In this document: positions 8,004 through 16,627 of the stretch, piece after piece | Layout: each line of letters begins with the position of its first letter | Numbering within the stretch: position 1 is the first letter of the stretch | DNA from: SR-FBR-E99 sp963732365 | Lineage (GTDB): Bacteria; Bacteroidota; Bacteroidia; Bacteroidales; VadinHA17 | DNA length: 64,000 nt | NCBI GenBank assembly: GCA_963732365.1 | Contig: CAVSZC010000003.1 | Location: forward strand, 186,001 to 250,000 | Direction of reading: 5' to 3' | Notes under the pieces: model-generated | Told to the model about the DNA's origin: nothing | The model's input: the letters and a program-made list of their open reading frames with translations, nothing else | Database searches by the model: none | Made by a program: the position numbers and the translations under genes

Positions 8004-9029
8004 CTACCACTCCGGCGGCCACTCAGAGAGATTCTTGAAGAAGAGCAGATCCTTGTAGTAAGGTTTGGTTTTGCCTTCAATTGCAAGCATCTGGTCAGCA
8101 GTGAGCGGTTTGAAGTTTCTGGCTATCTCAATGTTCTCCTCCAGTTCGGCAATCGTGTCAATCCCGATGATAATGGTGCTCACCGGTAGTGTCATTACAT
8201 ACTCCATCGCCTCCTTCATCGTGATTATGCCTCCGTTCGAGAATATACGGTCACGGGCAGGTATCTTCATTGCAACTATCCCCATGCCTTTGTTTACTGC
8301 GTTAGGAAGAAACTTTTCGATGAACGGATCATGGTGCTTGTCTGCTGCATTGATTGCCACAAGCACATTATCAAACGGGAACCTCTCATTCAGCGCGTTT
8401 AACACATCCGGGCCCTCATGACCGGTGAATCCGATGAAACGGATCATCTTTTCATCCCTTGCCTTGATCATTGCCTTAAGCACACCGCCCTCACCAGTGA
8501 TCTTGTCAAGGGTCTCTATCTCGGCAGATTTGACATTGTGTATCTGCCACATGTCAAGATGATCGGTCTGAAGCTGTTTCAGCGATTTCTCAAGCAGACG
8601 CATCGATCCGTCATATGTACGGTCATGTGTCTTTGAAGAGAGGAAGACCTCCTTACGGCGATACTTCATAACCTGCCCCACATTGCGCTCACTGGTTCCC
8701 ATTGCATCAGCCCTTGAAACCGTCGGAGTAGACCTGCCATAAGCAGCAGCAGTATCAATGTAATTAATTCCAAGGTCTATTGCCCTGTTAATTATCTCCT
8801 GCGAGAGCTCCTCCTTGCCGGGTATCTCCGTTGTGGCCTGGGCCCCGAAACTGTATATACCTGCCATGTGACCGGTCTTCCCCAGGGGACGAAGCGGAAG
8901 CTTGCCCTTTACAGGAGCAAATAGTGGCCTTCCGAATGCATCAGCATAAGGTGCAAAACCTGCAAGAGCTGAAAGAGCTATCATCTTCTGCAGGAACTCG
9001 CGACGACTGTTTACAGATTTTTCTGACAT
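8004..9029 (-). CDS. Tat-exported aldo/keto reductase
   Basis: 341 residues starting with a twin-arginine signal (SRREFLQK at 8-15) and a hydrophobic stretch ending near AYADAFG-like residues, so the folded enzyme should be exported through Tat. The body is a (beta/alpha)8 aldo/keto reductase. The catalytic tetrad is visible as Asp and Tyr in YIDTAAAYG (about 94-101), Lys in LSSKT and His in MWQIHNV. The C-terminal NADP-binding region includes STIIIGIDT. Exported AKRs of this type act on small carbonyl substrates or quinones; the physiological substrate is unknown. It is transcribed alone, convergent with the DUF4239 gene and in the same direction as the Rrf2 regulator, which ends 69 bases upstream. 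Confidence 0.88.
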   Translation of the reverse strand: MSEKSVNSRREFLQKMIALSALAGFAPYADAFGRPLFAPVKGKLPLRPLGKTGHMAGIYSFGAQATTEIPGKEELSQEIINRAIDLGINYIDTAAAYGRSTPTVSRADAMGTSERNVGQVMKYRRKEVFLSSKTHDRTYDGSMRLLEKSLKQLQTDHLDMWQIHNVKSAEIETLDKITGEGGVLKAMIKARDEKMIRFIGFTGHEGPDVLNALNERFPFDNVLVAINAADKHHDPFIEKFLPNAVNKGMGIVAMKIPARDRIFSNGGIITMKEAMEYVMTLPVSTIIIGIDTIAELEENIEIARNFKPLTADQMLAIEGKTKPYYKDLLFFKNLSEWPPEW

Positions 9030-9097
9030 TTTTTTTTATTTAAAGGTAAACTGATTTTTCATCAAAAAGTTCAGACAACACACCAAAATCGAAAAAA

Positions 9098-9514
9098 TCA
9101 TCCCTGACCTTGCGGCCTCCTGGCAAGCGACTGTATTGTCTCCTCCCTGGCAAGTGTGCTGATCTGGTCCCTTATCGGGGCATACCTTGAATGAAGCGGA
9201 CATGGATTTATCTCATCACAGTTTTTGAGACCGAAAGCACAACTGGTCATAATATTATCCCCTTCAACAGCCTTTATCACATCTCCTATTTTCAGAGGAG
9301 CTTGTTTGCTGTCAAAGAAGAAGCCTCCGCCCCTCCCTTTTCGTGACTGAACAAATCCCTGCCTGACCATCCTTTGCAGTATCTTGGCAGTGAAGAACTG
9401 AGGAGCATCAATCTCGGCTGCAATCTCAGAAATACCCGGCCTCCTTCCTTTGTAGTTCTCAACCTGTATATAGACCAGACTCCTCAGTGCGTATTCTGTC
9501 TCCTTGTTAAACAT
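9098..9514 (-). CDS. Rrf2-family [Fe-S] regulator, NsrR/IscR-like
   Basis: 138 residues. The N-terminal winged helix-turn-helix is recognisable (about 1-70), including the recognition-helix region FTAKILQRMVRQGFV and the Gly-rich wing KGRGGGFF. Three cysteines at 92, 99 and 105 (C-x6-C-x5-C) match the cluster-binding loop of IscR and NsrR, so it probably binds a [2Fe-2S] or [4Fe-4S] cluster. NsrR-type proteins lose repression when nitric oxide attacks the cluster. The gene is divergent from an NO-defence operon (ScdA/RIC, hemerythrin, NO reductase), which fits a nitric-oxide-sensing repressor. IscR-like iron-sulfur control is the alternative. Confidence 0.88.
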   Translation of the reverse strand: MFNKETEYALRSLVYIQVENYKGRRPGISEIAAEIDAPQFFTAKILQRMVRQGFVQSRKGRGGGFFFDSKQAPLKIGDVIKAVEGDNIMTSCAFGLKNCDEINPCPLHSRYAPIRDQISTLAREETIQSLARRPQGQG

Positions 9515-9561
9515 TTTTCCTGCCTTTTAAAAACAAAAGTACAAAATAAATGTTTAAGGAT

Positions 9562-9585
9562 TAAAAAGACCTTTTTGTCTTTTTA
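9562..9585. promoter_or_regulatory. Candidate operator in the NO-defence promoter
   Basis: A perfect 9-bp inverted repeat, TAAAAAGAC at 9562-9570 and GTCTTTTTA at 9577-9585, separated by 6 bases. It overlaps the -33 element of the promoter for the RIC-hemerythrin-NO reductase genes and lies 48 bases upstream of the divergent Rrf2 regulator's start. The position suits repression of the operon and autoregulation. Binding by the Rrf2 protein is inference. Confidence 0.55.
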
Positions 9586-9605
9586 TAAAATAAATAATAT
9601 ATTTG
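9574..9605 (+). promoter_or_regulatory. Bacteroidota-type promoter of the NO-defence operon
   Basis: TTTG at 9574-9577, 20 bases, then TATATTTG at 9598-9605. This is an exact fit to the Bacteroidota consensus TTTG-N19-21-TAnnTTTG. The ATG of the ScdA/RIC gene is 28 bases downstream at 9633. Confidence 0.75.
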
Positions 9606-9632
9606 TATCCGAATTCTAATTACAGAATTGAA

Positions 9633-10337
9633 ATGAAAAAAGAGAATCTGATCAACACATCGCTTGGCGAGATTGTAACCGATGATTTCAGGGCGGCATC
9701 CGTTTTCAAGGAAGCAGGGCTTGATTTCTGCTGCGGAGGGAAGAAGAGCCTTGCAGATGCATGCAGCGAAAAGAAAATTAATCCGGAACCGGTAATGAGC
9801 AAGCTCATGGAGCTGGAAATCTCATCTGAGAGCAGGGGCCATAACTTCAGCGAATGGTCTCCCTCCTTTCTTGCAGATTACATTGTCAACACTCACCATA
9901 AATATGTGCTCAAAAGTCTTCCGGAACTCTTATTCTATACTGATAAGATAGCAAAGGTACATGGAGACAGGCATGAAGAACTTATTGAAGTGGCTGAGCT
10001 CTTCTCACAGATAAACAGCGAGCTGCTTCAGCATTTAAAGAATGAGGAGGAGGTGCTCTTCCCGGCCGTTAAGAGGGTTATGGATAACAGTAACGAAGCA
10101 GACAGGGCATTGATAAGGTCAGAGATAGAACGGATGTCTGGTGAGCATGAATTCGCCGGCGGTGCCATGGACAGAATTAACGAGATGACCAGGGGTTACA
10201 AGGTACCTCATGATGCCTGCAACACTTACATGGTTACCTTGAAGCTGCTCGAAGAGTTTGAAGATGACCTTCACATCCACGTACACCTGGAAAACAATAT
10301 CCTCTACCCTGCTGCACTGCGGCTGGCAGGCAATTAA
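9633..10337 (+). CDS. scdA: ScdA/RIC (YtfE) di-iron iron-sulfur cluster repair protein
   Basis: 234 residues from the ATG at 9633; a TTG-type upstream extension overlaps the promoter and is rejected. The N-terminal ScdA_N domain (about 5-60) ends in the conserved FCCGG motif (Cys33, Cys34). The C-terminal hemerythrin-like four-helix bundle carries metal ligands in NTHHKYV, QHLKNEEEVLFP, GEHEF and HVHLENNILYP, enough for a di-iron centre. RIC proteins repair iron-sulfur clusters damaged by nitric oxide and oxidative stress in the cytoplasm. The gene is the first of an operon with a hemerythrin and an NO reductase, and divergent from an Rrf2 sensor. Confidence 0.93.
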   Translation: MKKENLINTSLGEIVTDDFRAASVFKEAGLDFCCGGKKSLADACSEKKINPEPVMSKLMELEISSESRGHNFSEWSPSFLADYIVNTHHKYVLKSLPELLFYTDKIAKVHGDRHEELIEVAELFSQINSELLQHLKNEEEVLFPAVKRVMDNSNEADRALIRSEIERMSGEHEFAGGAMDRINEMTRGYKVPHDACNTYMVTLKLLEEFEDDLHIHVHLENNILYPAALRLAGN

Positions 10338-10390
10338 ATTAAGAATTAAGAAATAAGAATTAAGAGTTAAGAATTAAGAGTTAAGAATTA
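10338..10390. repeat. Short A/T-rich tandem repeat
   Basis: The gap between the RIC and hemerythrin genes is filled by about four imperfect copies of a 14-base unit related to AAGAATTAAGAGTT. Such slippage-prone repeats are seen between genes in Bacteroidota. It lies inside the presumed operon and could vary in length. Confidence 0.7.
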
Positions 10391-10396
10391 GGGAGT

Positions 10397-10939
10397 ATGA
10401 AATCAGCCACAAAGGATCTGGAAAATGACCACGTACATATACTGCGTCTAATTGACATAATGGAACGGGTGACAAAAACCGATGCTCCGGATATCTCCGA
10501 CCTGGAGTCTATTGTCAGCATTATAAAGAATTATGCTGATGGGTTCCATCATGCAAAGGAAGAAAACATTCTATTCCCCCGGCTCGAAGAGAAGGGATTC
10601 AGTCCTCACCAGGGACCCGTAGCGGTAATGCTTGCCGAACACATCCAGGGGAGGGAATATGTAAAAGGAATGGCGGAGAATATTAAGCTCTGCAGGGAGG
10701 GAAATAAATCAGCCCTGAAATATGTATACGCTAATATGTCAGGCTATATAACCCTGTTGCGCAATCATATTTCGAAGGAGAACAACATCCTTTTCCGTAT
10801 GGCCGACAATGTTCTGGCTCCTGAAGATCACGCACGTCTTCTGGACGAGTATGCCAGAGTTGAACCCGTCACCCCTCATGGTGGCGGAGTGACAGAATAT
10901 ATTTCCGAAATAGAAAGACTTGATAACAGATATCAATAA
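10397..10939 (+). CDS. Hemerythrin-domain protein of the NO-defence operon
   Basis: 180 residues forming a single hemerythrin-like helical bundle. Candidate metal ligands are visible in ENDHVHILRL, FHHAKEENILFPRLEE, LAEHIQGRE and RNHISKENNILF, following the H...HxxxE...H...HxxxE order of bacterial hemerythrins. There is no signal peptide. Bacterial hemerythrins bind oxygen or NO at a di-iron site. Placed between a RIC repair protein and a quinol NO reductase (18 bases upstream of the latter), this one probably senses, carries or buffers NO or iron. A second FeS-repair protein is an alternative, but it lacks the ScdA_N domain and the CC motif. Confidence 0.88.
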   Translation: MKSATKDLENDHVHILRLIDIMERVTKTDAPDISDLESIVSIIKNYADGFHHAKEENILFPRLEEKGFSPHQGPVAVMLAEHIQGREYVKGMAENIKLCREGNKSALKYVYANMSGYITLLRNHISKENNILFRMADNVLAPEDHARLLDEYARVEPVTPHGGGVTEYISEIERLDNRYQ

Positions 10940-10957
10940 ATTAATCCTAAAAATTAA

Positions 10958-13201
10958 ATGCCAATGACTACAAGAAATCTATGGATTGGCTTCCTGGCCG
11001 TCATGACTATCTCATTTGCGGTGCTTCTCTATTTCGGAAGGGAGATTTACCGCCAGGCACCGCCGGTGCCCGACAAAGTTATTACCACCGAAGGTGTCAC
11101 CCTGTTTACCGGGCAGGATATCAGGGATGGACAGAATGTTTGGCAGTCGATGGGTGGCCAGGAGGTAGGTACCGTTTGGGGTCATGGCGCCTATCAGGCC
11201 CCGGACTGGAGTGCAGATTGGCTGCACAGGGAGGCTGTCTATATGCTGAACCAGCTGGCTCTTCAGAACCACAGTGTGCCATGGGACGCCCTTAAGACTG
11301 ACACACAGGCATCACTGAAGGTGCTTCTGCAGGATGAACTGAGAAAAAACAGCTTCGACCCGTCAACCGGAACGCTTACAGTCTCCCCCCTTCGTGCTGA
11401 GGCTATTGCTTCAAACAGCGAATACTACAGCAGCCTGTTTACAGATGACCCTCAGTTCGCCGGGCTTCGTGATGCATATGCCATTGCGGAAAACTCACTG
11501 AAGGACCCTGAGAGGGTGAGGCTGCTTAATGCCTTTTTCTTCTGGACCTCATGGTCATGTGTCACACAGCGTCCCGGTCAGGATATCACCTATACCAATA
11601 ACTGGCCGGCTGAAGAGCTTGTCGGCAACAGGCCGACAGGTTCGCTGCTCTTGTGGACAGGCTTCAGTGTCATAATACTGATCGCCGGGATAGGGCTGAT
11701 GGGATGGTTTTACGCCAGGCAACGTGACAGTGCGCCTGAACTGGTCCCGGCCTCATTCCCCCTGACGCACAAAGCACAGACACCTTCACAGATAGCCACT
11801 GTGAAGTATTTCTGGATAGTGTCTCTCCTCCTCCTTGTTCAGGTGGCGATGGGAATTATCACCGCACATTATACCGTGGAGGGACAGGCATTATACGGCC
11901 TTCCGCTGGCCAAGATTCTCCCCTACTCCATCTCACGTACCTGGCACATACAGATTGCCATCTTCTGGATAGCCACCTCATGGCTGGCAACAGGTTTGTA
12001 TTATGCTCCCGCCATCTCCGGCCATGAGCCTAAATACCAGCGCCTGGGGGTGAATTTCCTTTTCATTGCACTTCTGATAATTGTCCTTGGCTCGCTTGCC
12101 GGACAGTGGATGGGTGTGATGCAGAAGCTCGGTCTTGTGCAGAACTTCTGGTTCGGTCACCAGGGATATGAATATGTTGACCTTGGGCGATTCTGGCAGC
12201 TCTTCCTATTCATAGGACTCTTCATATGGCTTCTGCTGATGGGCAGGGCAATATGGCCGGCAATAAAAAAGAAATCTGACAGCCGCAACCTGCTCATTCT
12301 GTTTCTGATATCATCAATTGCCATCGCAGCTTTTTACGGGGCCGGACTGATGTGGGGAAGACAGACCAACCTCGCAATGGCAGAATACTGGCGCTGGTGG
12401 GTGGTCCATCTCTGGGTTGAGGGTTTCTTTGAGGTATTTGCAGCCGTCGTAATGGCCTTCCTCTTCGTCAGACTGCAGTTGCTTAAGGCTGCCACGGCGA
12501 CCGTGGCTGTCCTCTTTTCAACAATCGTATTCCTTTCCGGCGGTATACTGGGTACATTCCACCATCTCTATTTCACCGGGACACCCACAGCAGTGCTGGC
12601 ACTCGGGGCTACATTCAGCGCCCTGGAGGTCGTTCCGCTGGTGATGATGGGCTTCGAGGCGTATGATAACCTGAAGCTGAGCCGGGGCGCCGAATGGATA
12701 AAAGCATATAAATGGCCTATATACAGCTTTATAGCTGTTGCATTCTGGAATCTAGTCGGAGCAGGGATATTCGGCTTCCTGATTAACCCTCCCATTGCCC
12801 TGTACTATATGCAGGGTCTGAATACCACACCAGTTCACGGACATACGGCACTTTTCGGCGTATACGGGATCCTGGGCATCGGCCTGATGCTTTTCGTTCT
12901 TCGTGACATGGATCAGAAGAGTGTATGGAAGGAGCCTGTGATAAAGTTTGCCTTCTGGGCTATTAACATAGGACTGGCCCTGATGGTGCTCCTGAGTGTT
13001 CTACCGGTAGGACTGGCACAGACCGTTGCCAGCGTACAGGAGGGTCTGTGGTATGCACGCTCGGCCGAATTTATGCAGCAGCCTCACATTGAGACATTCA
13101 GATGGCTCAGGACAATCGGCGATACGATCTTCGCCGCCGGTACCGTCGCCCTGGCATGGTTCATATTCGGACTCAGGTTCGGATGGAGCATTAAGAAATA
13201 A
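10958..13201 (+). CDS. norB: Quinol-dependent nitric oxide reductase (qNor)
   Basis: 747 residues, the length of single-subunit qNor (NorZ) rather than of the shorter cytochrome-c-dependent NorB. A transmembrane helix near the N-terminus is followed by a periplasmic domain (about 35-220) resembling NorC without a heme-binding CxxCH. About twelve transmembrane helices of the heme-copper oxidase fold follow. Candidate metal ligands are His about 330 (TWHIQ), His about 483 (VVHLWVEG), the His pair about 534-535 (TFHHL) and His about 627-629 (VHGHTALFG). The Glu in EGFFEVF is the catalytic-site glutamate. It reduces 2 NO to N2O with electrons from quinol in the inner membrane, as detoxification or respiration. 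No nitrite reductase is in view, which favours detoxification. Confidence 0.95.
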   Translation: MPMTTRNLWIGFLAVMTISFAVLLYFGREIYRQAPPVPDKVITTEGVTLFTGQDIRDGQNVWQSMGGQEVGTVWGHGAYQAPDWSADWLHREAVYMLNQLALQNHSVPWDALKTDTQASLKVLLQDELRKNSFDPSTGTLTVSPLRAEAIASNSEYYSSLFTDDPQFAGLRDAYAIAENSLKDPERVRLLNAFFFWTSWSCVTQRPGQDITYTNNWPAEELVGNRPTGSLLLWTGFSVIILIAGIGLMGWFYARQRDSAPELVPASFPLTHKAQTPSQIATVKYFWIVSLLLLVQVAMGIITAHYTVEGQALYGLPLAKILPYSISRTWHIQIAIFWIATSWLATGLYYAPAISGHEPKYQRLGVNFLFIALLIIVLGSLAGQWMGVMQKLGLVQNFWFGHQGYEYVDLGRFWQLFLFIGLFIWLLLMGRAIWPAIKKKSDSRNLLILFLISSIAIAAFYGAGLMWGRQTNLAMAEYWRWWVVHLWVEGFFEVFAAVVMAFLFVRLQLLKAATATVAVLFSTIVFLSGGILGTFHHLYFTGTPTAVLALGATFSALEVVPLVMMGFEAYDNLKLSRGAEWIKAYKWPIYSFIAVAFWNLVGAGIFGFLINPPIALYYMQGLNTTPVHGHTALFGVYGILGIGLMLFVLRDMDQKSVWKEPVIKFAFWAINIGLALMVLLSVLPVGLAQTVASVQEGLWYARSAEFMQQPHIETFRWLRTIGDTIFAAGTVALAWFIFGLRFGWSIKK

Positions 13202-13224
13202 TCACTCAGTACCATAACCTGAAC

Positions 13225-13258
13225 TGCGTCCTGATGTTAAACTTCACATCAGGACGCA
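13225..13258. terminator. Bidirectional hairpin terminator after NO reductase
   Basis: A perfect 13-bp stem (TGCGTCCTGATGT at 13225-13237 pairing with 13246-13258) with an 8-base loop, between convergent genes. A short T run follows on the plus strand (ATCATTTT). Confidence 0.75.
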
Positions 13259-13294
13259 ATCATTTTAGAATACCAGAAGTTAACGTAAAAGTGG

Positions 13295-13705
13295 TCAGGA
13301 GACAGGTACCCTTTTGAATACCCAGTGTCTCTGTAGCATATAATTGAACACAACCGAGACAATCATATCGGTAATGATCCGGCTGATCTTGTAGTCAATG
13401 TGAAAGAATGATGTAATGTAATAAGTGCCGGACGCCTTGAGCAGGATACTGTTTATGACCACAACGGCAAACCTCAGCATTTGTATCTTTCCGTTGACCT
13501 TATATGTCAGCTCGCTGGAGTGAAATGTCCAGTACCTGTTCAGTGAGAAATTTACAAAAGCCCCAATAATTCCGCCGAATATGATGGATGTGGTGTAATG
13601 CAATCCGAAGAACTCCGTGAGAAGTATCATTACGGAGTAGTCAACCATTCCGCCGATGAATGCTGAAACCTGTGCCTTGCCGAACATGAACAGTCTATCT
13701 GACAT
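13295..13705 (-). CDS. GtrA-family membrane protein
   Basis: 136 residues with four hydrophobic helices (about 12-34, 40-58, 75-95 and 105-122) and the family pattern FIGGMVDYSVMILL then GAFVNFSLNRYWTF and the late LQRHWVFKR. GtrA proteins are thought to move polyprenyl-phosphate-linked sugars or other lipid-linked precursors across the membrane. Its start overlaps the end of the CDP-alcohol phosphatidyltransferase gene by 11 bases, which suggests coupled translation and joint work in lipid or glycan synthesis. The precise substrate is unknown. Confidence 0.88.
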   Translation of the reverse strand: MSDRLFMFGKAQVSAFIGGMVDYSVMILLTEFFGLHYTTSIIFGGIIGAFVNFSLNRYWTFHSSELTYKVNGKIQMLRFAVVVINSILLKASGTYYITSFFHIDYKISRIITDMIVSVVFNYMLQRHWVFKRVPVS

Positions 13706-14408
13706 CGGAGTCTTTTAGATTGTTTTCCTTTTCAGCAATATCCTTTTCATCTGCCATGCGGATCAGCTTTATGGTGTCCTTGATGTCAATGATAAATAGC
13801 AGGAGGCAGGCCACAGCACCAGCATACAGTATAGCATCTTTTACAAAAACCTCGGCTATCAGTATTGCCGAGATAATTATTCGCAGTTCTGTCGGGCCAA
13901 GGATGCCCGAGTCAATGGTGTAGTCTCCGGTAACCCTGTATCTCACGAGGGCAACTATCATCGCCCATCCGTAAAGAACGACAAAGCCCGACCCCACCAT
14001 TTCCCATTGGTCCGGAGCATAGAAGACATAACCCCATCCGAGTATGATGGTGCTTATCCAGTCTATTGAAAGGTCGAGGGAAAACCCGTACCACTTCCTC
14101 GGTTTGTTGCGGTAATAGGCCAGCCTCCCGTCAAGGGAGTCGCCGAACCAGTTTATGGCGAAGCCTGCCACGCCCAGAAGCAGGAAACCCCTGTGATAAA
14201 ATGTCGCCAGCACGAAACCGGAGAATGTTATCATGGTTCCGATAAAACCGAGAAAAGTTAGCATATCGGACGTTGTCCATGACGGGATGCGCTGAAGGAA
14301 GAATGCGATAGTCCTCTGCTCATAATTCTTCAGCAGGTTGGTCCTCCTCCTGTCAGTCGAAATACGCTTGACTATTTCCCTTATTTCGTCAGATATTGGT
14401 TTTCTCAT
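13695..14408 (-). CDS. CDP-alcohol phosphatidyltransferase family protein
   Basis: 237 residues with about six membrane helices. The family signature is visible near residues 85-112, beginning DSLDGRLAYYR and ending GFSLDLSID, so the metal-binding Asp residues are kept. Compared with the usual DG-x2-AR-x8-G-x3-D-x3-D, the Arg after Ala is replaced by Tyr and the stretch before Gly is one residue longer. The enzyme would transfer a phosphoalcohol from or to a CDP-activated lipid in the inner membrane. The overlapping GtrA gene suggests a specialised lipid- or glycan-linked product rather than core phospholipid synthesis. An N-terminal cytoplasmic basic stretch of about 40 residues precedes the first helix. 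Confidence 0.82.
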   Translation of the reverse strand: MRKPISDEIREIVKRISTDRRRTNLLKNYEQRTIAFFLQRIPSWTTSDMLTFLGFIGTMITFSGFVLATFYHRGFLLLGVAGFAINWFGDSLDGRLAYYRNKPRKWYGFSLDLSIDWISTIILGWGYVFYAPDQWEMVGSGFVVLYGWAMIVALVRYRVTGDYTIDSGILGPTELRIIISAILIAEVFVKDAILYAGAVACLLLFIIDIKDTIKLIRMADEKDIAEKENNLKDSDVR

Positions 14409-14679
14409 TTTTAAAAGACAGCCTCCGGCAGACTCCTAAGCGCAATATACTACACTTTGCCATTGATAAAGACTGCGAAATTCACAATTTATTACCAAAC
14501 TAACTAAAACATTTCACCCAGATTAAACAGATATCATTTCAATGGTCGTGCTGTCTTGCGGTCTTGCAATCATGCGGCCAGGCATTGCCTGAGGTAAGGG
14601 CCCTGCCATTGTGACCTTGCAGACGGTTCAACACCGGAGGGTATCACACTGACATGAACACAGGTTACTATCATGACTT
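14409..14679. other. Intergenic region without a recognised gene
   Basis: About 270 bases between the CDP-alcohol phosphatidyltransferase start and the end of the broken GH2 gene. I see no open frame, RNA gene or strong hairpin. The part nearest the phosphatidyltransferase is A/T-rich and is the likely promoter. Confidence 0.5.
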
Positions 14680-16572
14680 TTACTTCCTGAACCTGACTTT
14701 TGTTCCAGCCTCATACAGCCTGCGGCTTGTCTCCCTTAACCCTTCAACCGGCAGTTTCACAACCTTTCTGTCATAAGTCATGAGCCCGTTCGTTTCAATC
14801 TCCACATCTGTTGTCTGTGTATAGATTGCTGCTGAGAGACCTCTGTCAATGAATCGGATTATCTGGTCAAGATAACCTGAATAGGTCATGAAGAGAGTGT
14901 CAGCACTCCTGAAGCTCTTGTAGCCCCAGTTATTCTTTTCGAGCCATGTGTGACCCTCGAGCGGAAGACCGAGTCCTCCGAATTCGCCCAAGCACCAGCA
15001 GCCTGTTTTTTTCCGAAAATCTCAGGTTTTGGCATCACCGGTCCGGGATAGTTATGCACGTCGAGTATGTCACCCACATCATGGAAGTTGCCCCCGCTGG
15101 CGCTGTTGACCAGTCTTGACGGATCCTTCTCCTTCGTCCATTGTGTTATCTCCGCCGTTTTGAACTGTCCCCACGCCTCGTTGAACGGAACCCACACAAC
15201 AATGCTGGGGAAATTGTAGAGGCAGTCCATGATGGCATTCCATTCCGTTTTGTAGATCTTCTCCGAGACTTCAGACCTGCTCTTGTCTGAGCCCCCCTCC
15301 ATTCCCGGCTTGTCATTCCACCGGTGACCTCCAAGGTCGCCACTGGGCATGTCCTGCCACACCAGCATGCCTGTACGGTCACAGTGGTAATACCACCTCG
15401 CCGGTTCTACCTTCACATGCTTGCGGATCATGTTGAATCCCATCTCCTTCGTCTTCACCACATCAAAGAGCAGAGCATTATCGGTGGGTGCTGTGTACAA
15501 ACCGTCCGGCCACCATCCCTGGTCCAGCGTGCCATACTGGAACATGAAGCGGTTGTTGAGCATTATTCTCAACACGCCGTTGACATCAGGCTCCACAGAT
15601 ATCTTGCGCATGGCAAAATAGCTCTTTACCTCATCGGTGACTTTCCCTTTCCTTACAAGCGAAATGTTAAGATCATAAAGAAAAGGATCATCAGGAGACC
15701 ATAGTCTGGGATTGTCAACAGGGAGCTTTATCTCCGTCCCCTCCGGCGCCTCCGCCGCAGAAAGGGTGTTTGTACCGTCAATTATCTTAACGCGGACTAT
15801 GTCTCCCGGCTCCGGATTCTCAACCTTGACGGAGATCGTAACACTTTTTGTTGTCAATATCAGGAAGATGCCGTGTTGATGAAATATAAGACGAAGGCAC
15901 CGCCTCAAGCCATACCGTCTGCCAGATACCAGTCACCGAAGTATACCATATGCCCTCCGGCTTACTGACCTGCTTCCCCCTTGGCTGCGGACCCCGGTCA
16001 ACAGGGTCAGCGACCCTGACATCAAGCTGATGACTTCCTCCGCTCCTGACATGAGGCGTAATATCAACATAAAACGGATCATACCCTCCGCTGTGTGTGA
16101 GTACTTTTTTGCCGTCAATAAATATATCGCTCTCCCAGTCAACGGCCCCGAAATGGAGCAGGATCGTCTTACCCTTCATAGCCTTCGGTACAGTGAAACG
16201 GGTACGGTACCATAATACACTGTCAATACCCACTTTCCTGGCTACCCCTGACAGCGAAGACTCGACCGCGAACGGAACAAGTATTCTGCCTTCAAACTGT
16301 GCCGGCACGGCAGAGTTGATCGGGACGATAGCATAATCCCACAGTCCGTTAAGGCTCATCCAGAGATCCCTTTCCATCTGCGGCCTGGGATAGTCCGGCA
16401 GCGGCCTGACTGGGTCGATCGAATCAGCCCAGACGGTTCGTATCTTATCCCCGGCAGGCTTCCAGGTTGCGACCTGTCCTGCTGCTGCCAGGGAGAAGAG
16501 AAGAAATATCAATGAAGGAAAAACCCATGATCTTATACTTAAGGCACCTTCCCGCGCCAGAATCATTTTCAT
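14680..16572 (-). pseudogene. GH2 beta-galactosidase-like gene broken by three homopolymer frameshifts
   Basis: Three overlapping reverse-strand frames (about 16572-15820, 15908-14886 and 14991-14680) join into one secreted glycoside hydrolase family 2 protein of about 630 residues. A signal peptide, a jelly-roll sugar-binding domain (LNGLWDYAI, WYRTRFTVP, HFGAVDWESDIFIDG), an immunoglobulin-like domain and a TIM barrel are all recognisable. The acid/base Glu lies in FPSIVVWVPFNEAWG and the nucleophile in LGEFGGLGLP. The frame is lost at a run of five T at 15845-15849, seven T at 15006-15012 and three C at 14987-14989. Removing one base from each restores a continuous protein. It could be a true pseudogene or the result of homopolymer sequencing errors. 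It sits 55 bases after the permease gene at 16628. Confidence 0.85.
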
Positions 16573-16627
16573 AATTGATATCAGGTTGTTGTCTTGTTGG
16601 ATAAATGTAGTAAATAATCTGAATCAA

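Noticed and set aside
10338..10390. Possible CRISPR-like repeat array
   Set aside because: The units are short, contiguous and without unique spacers; it is a simple tandem repeat.
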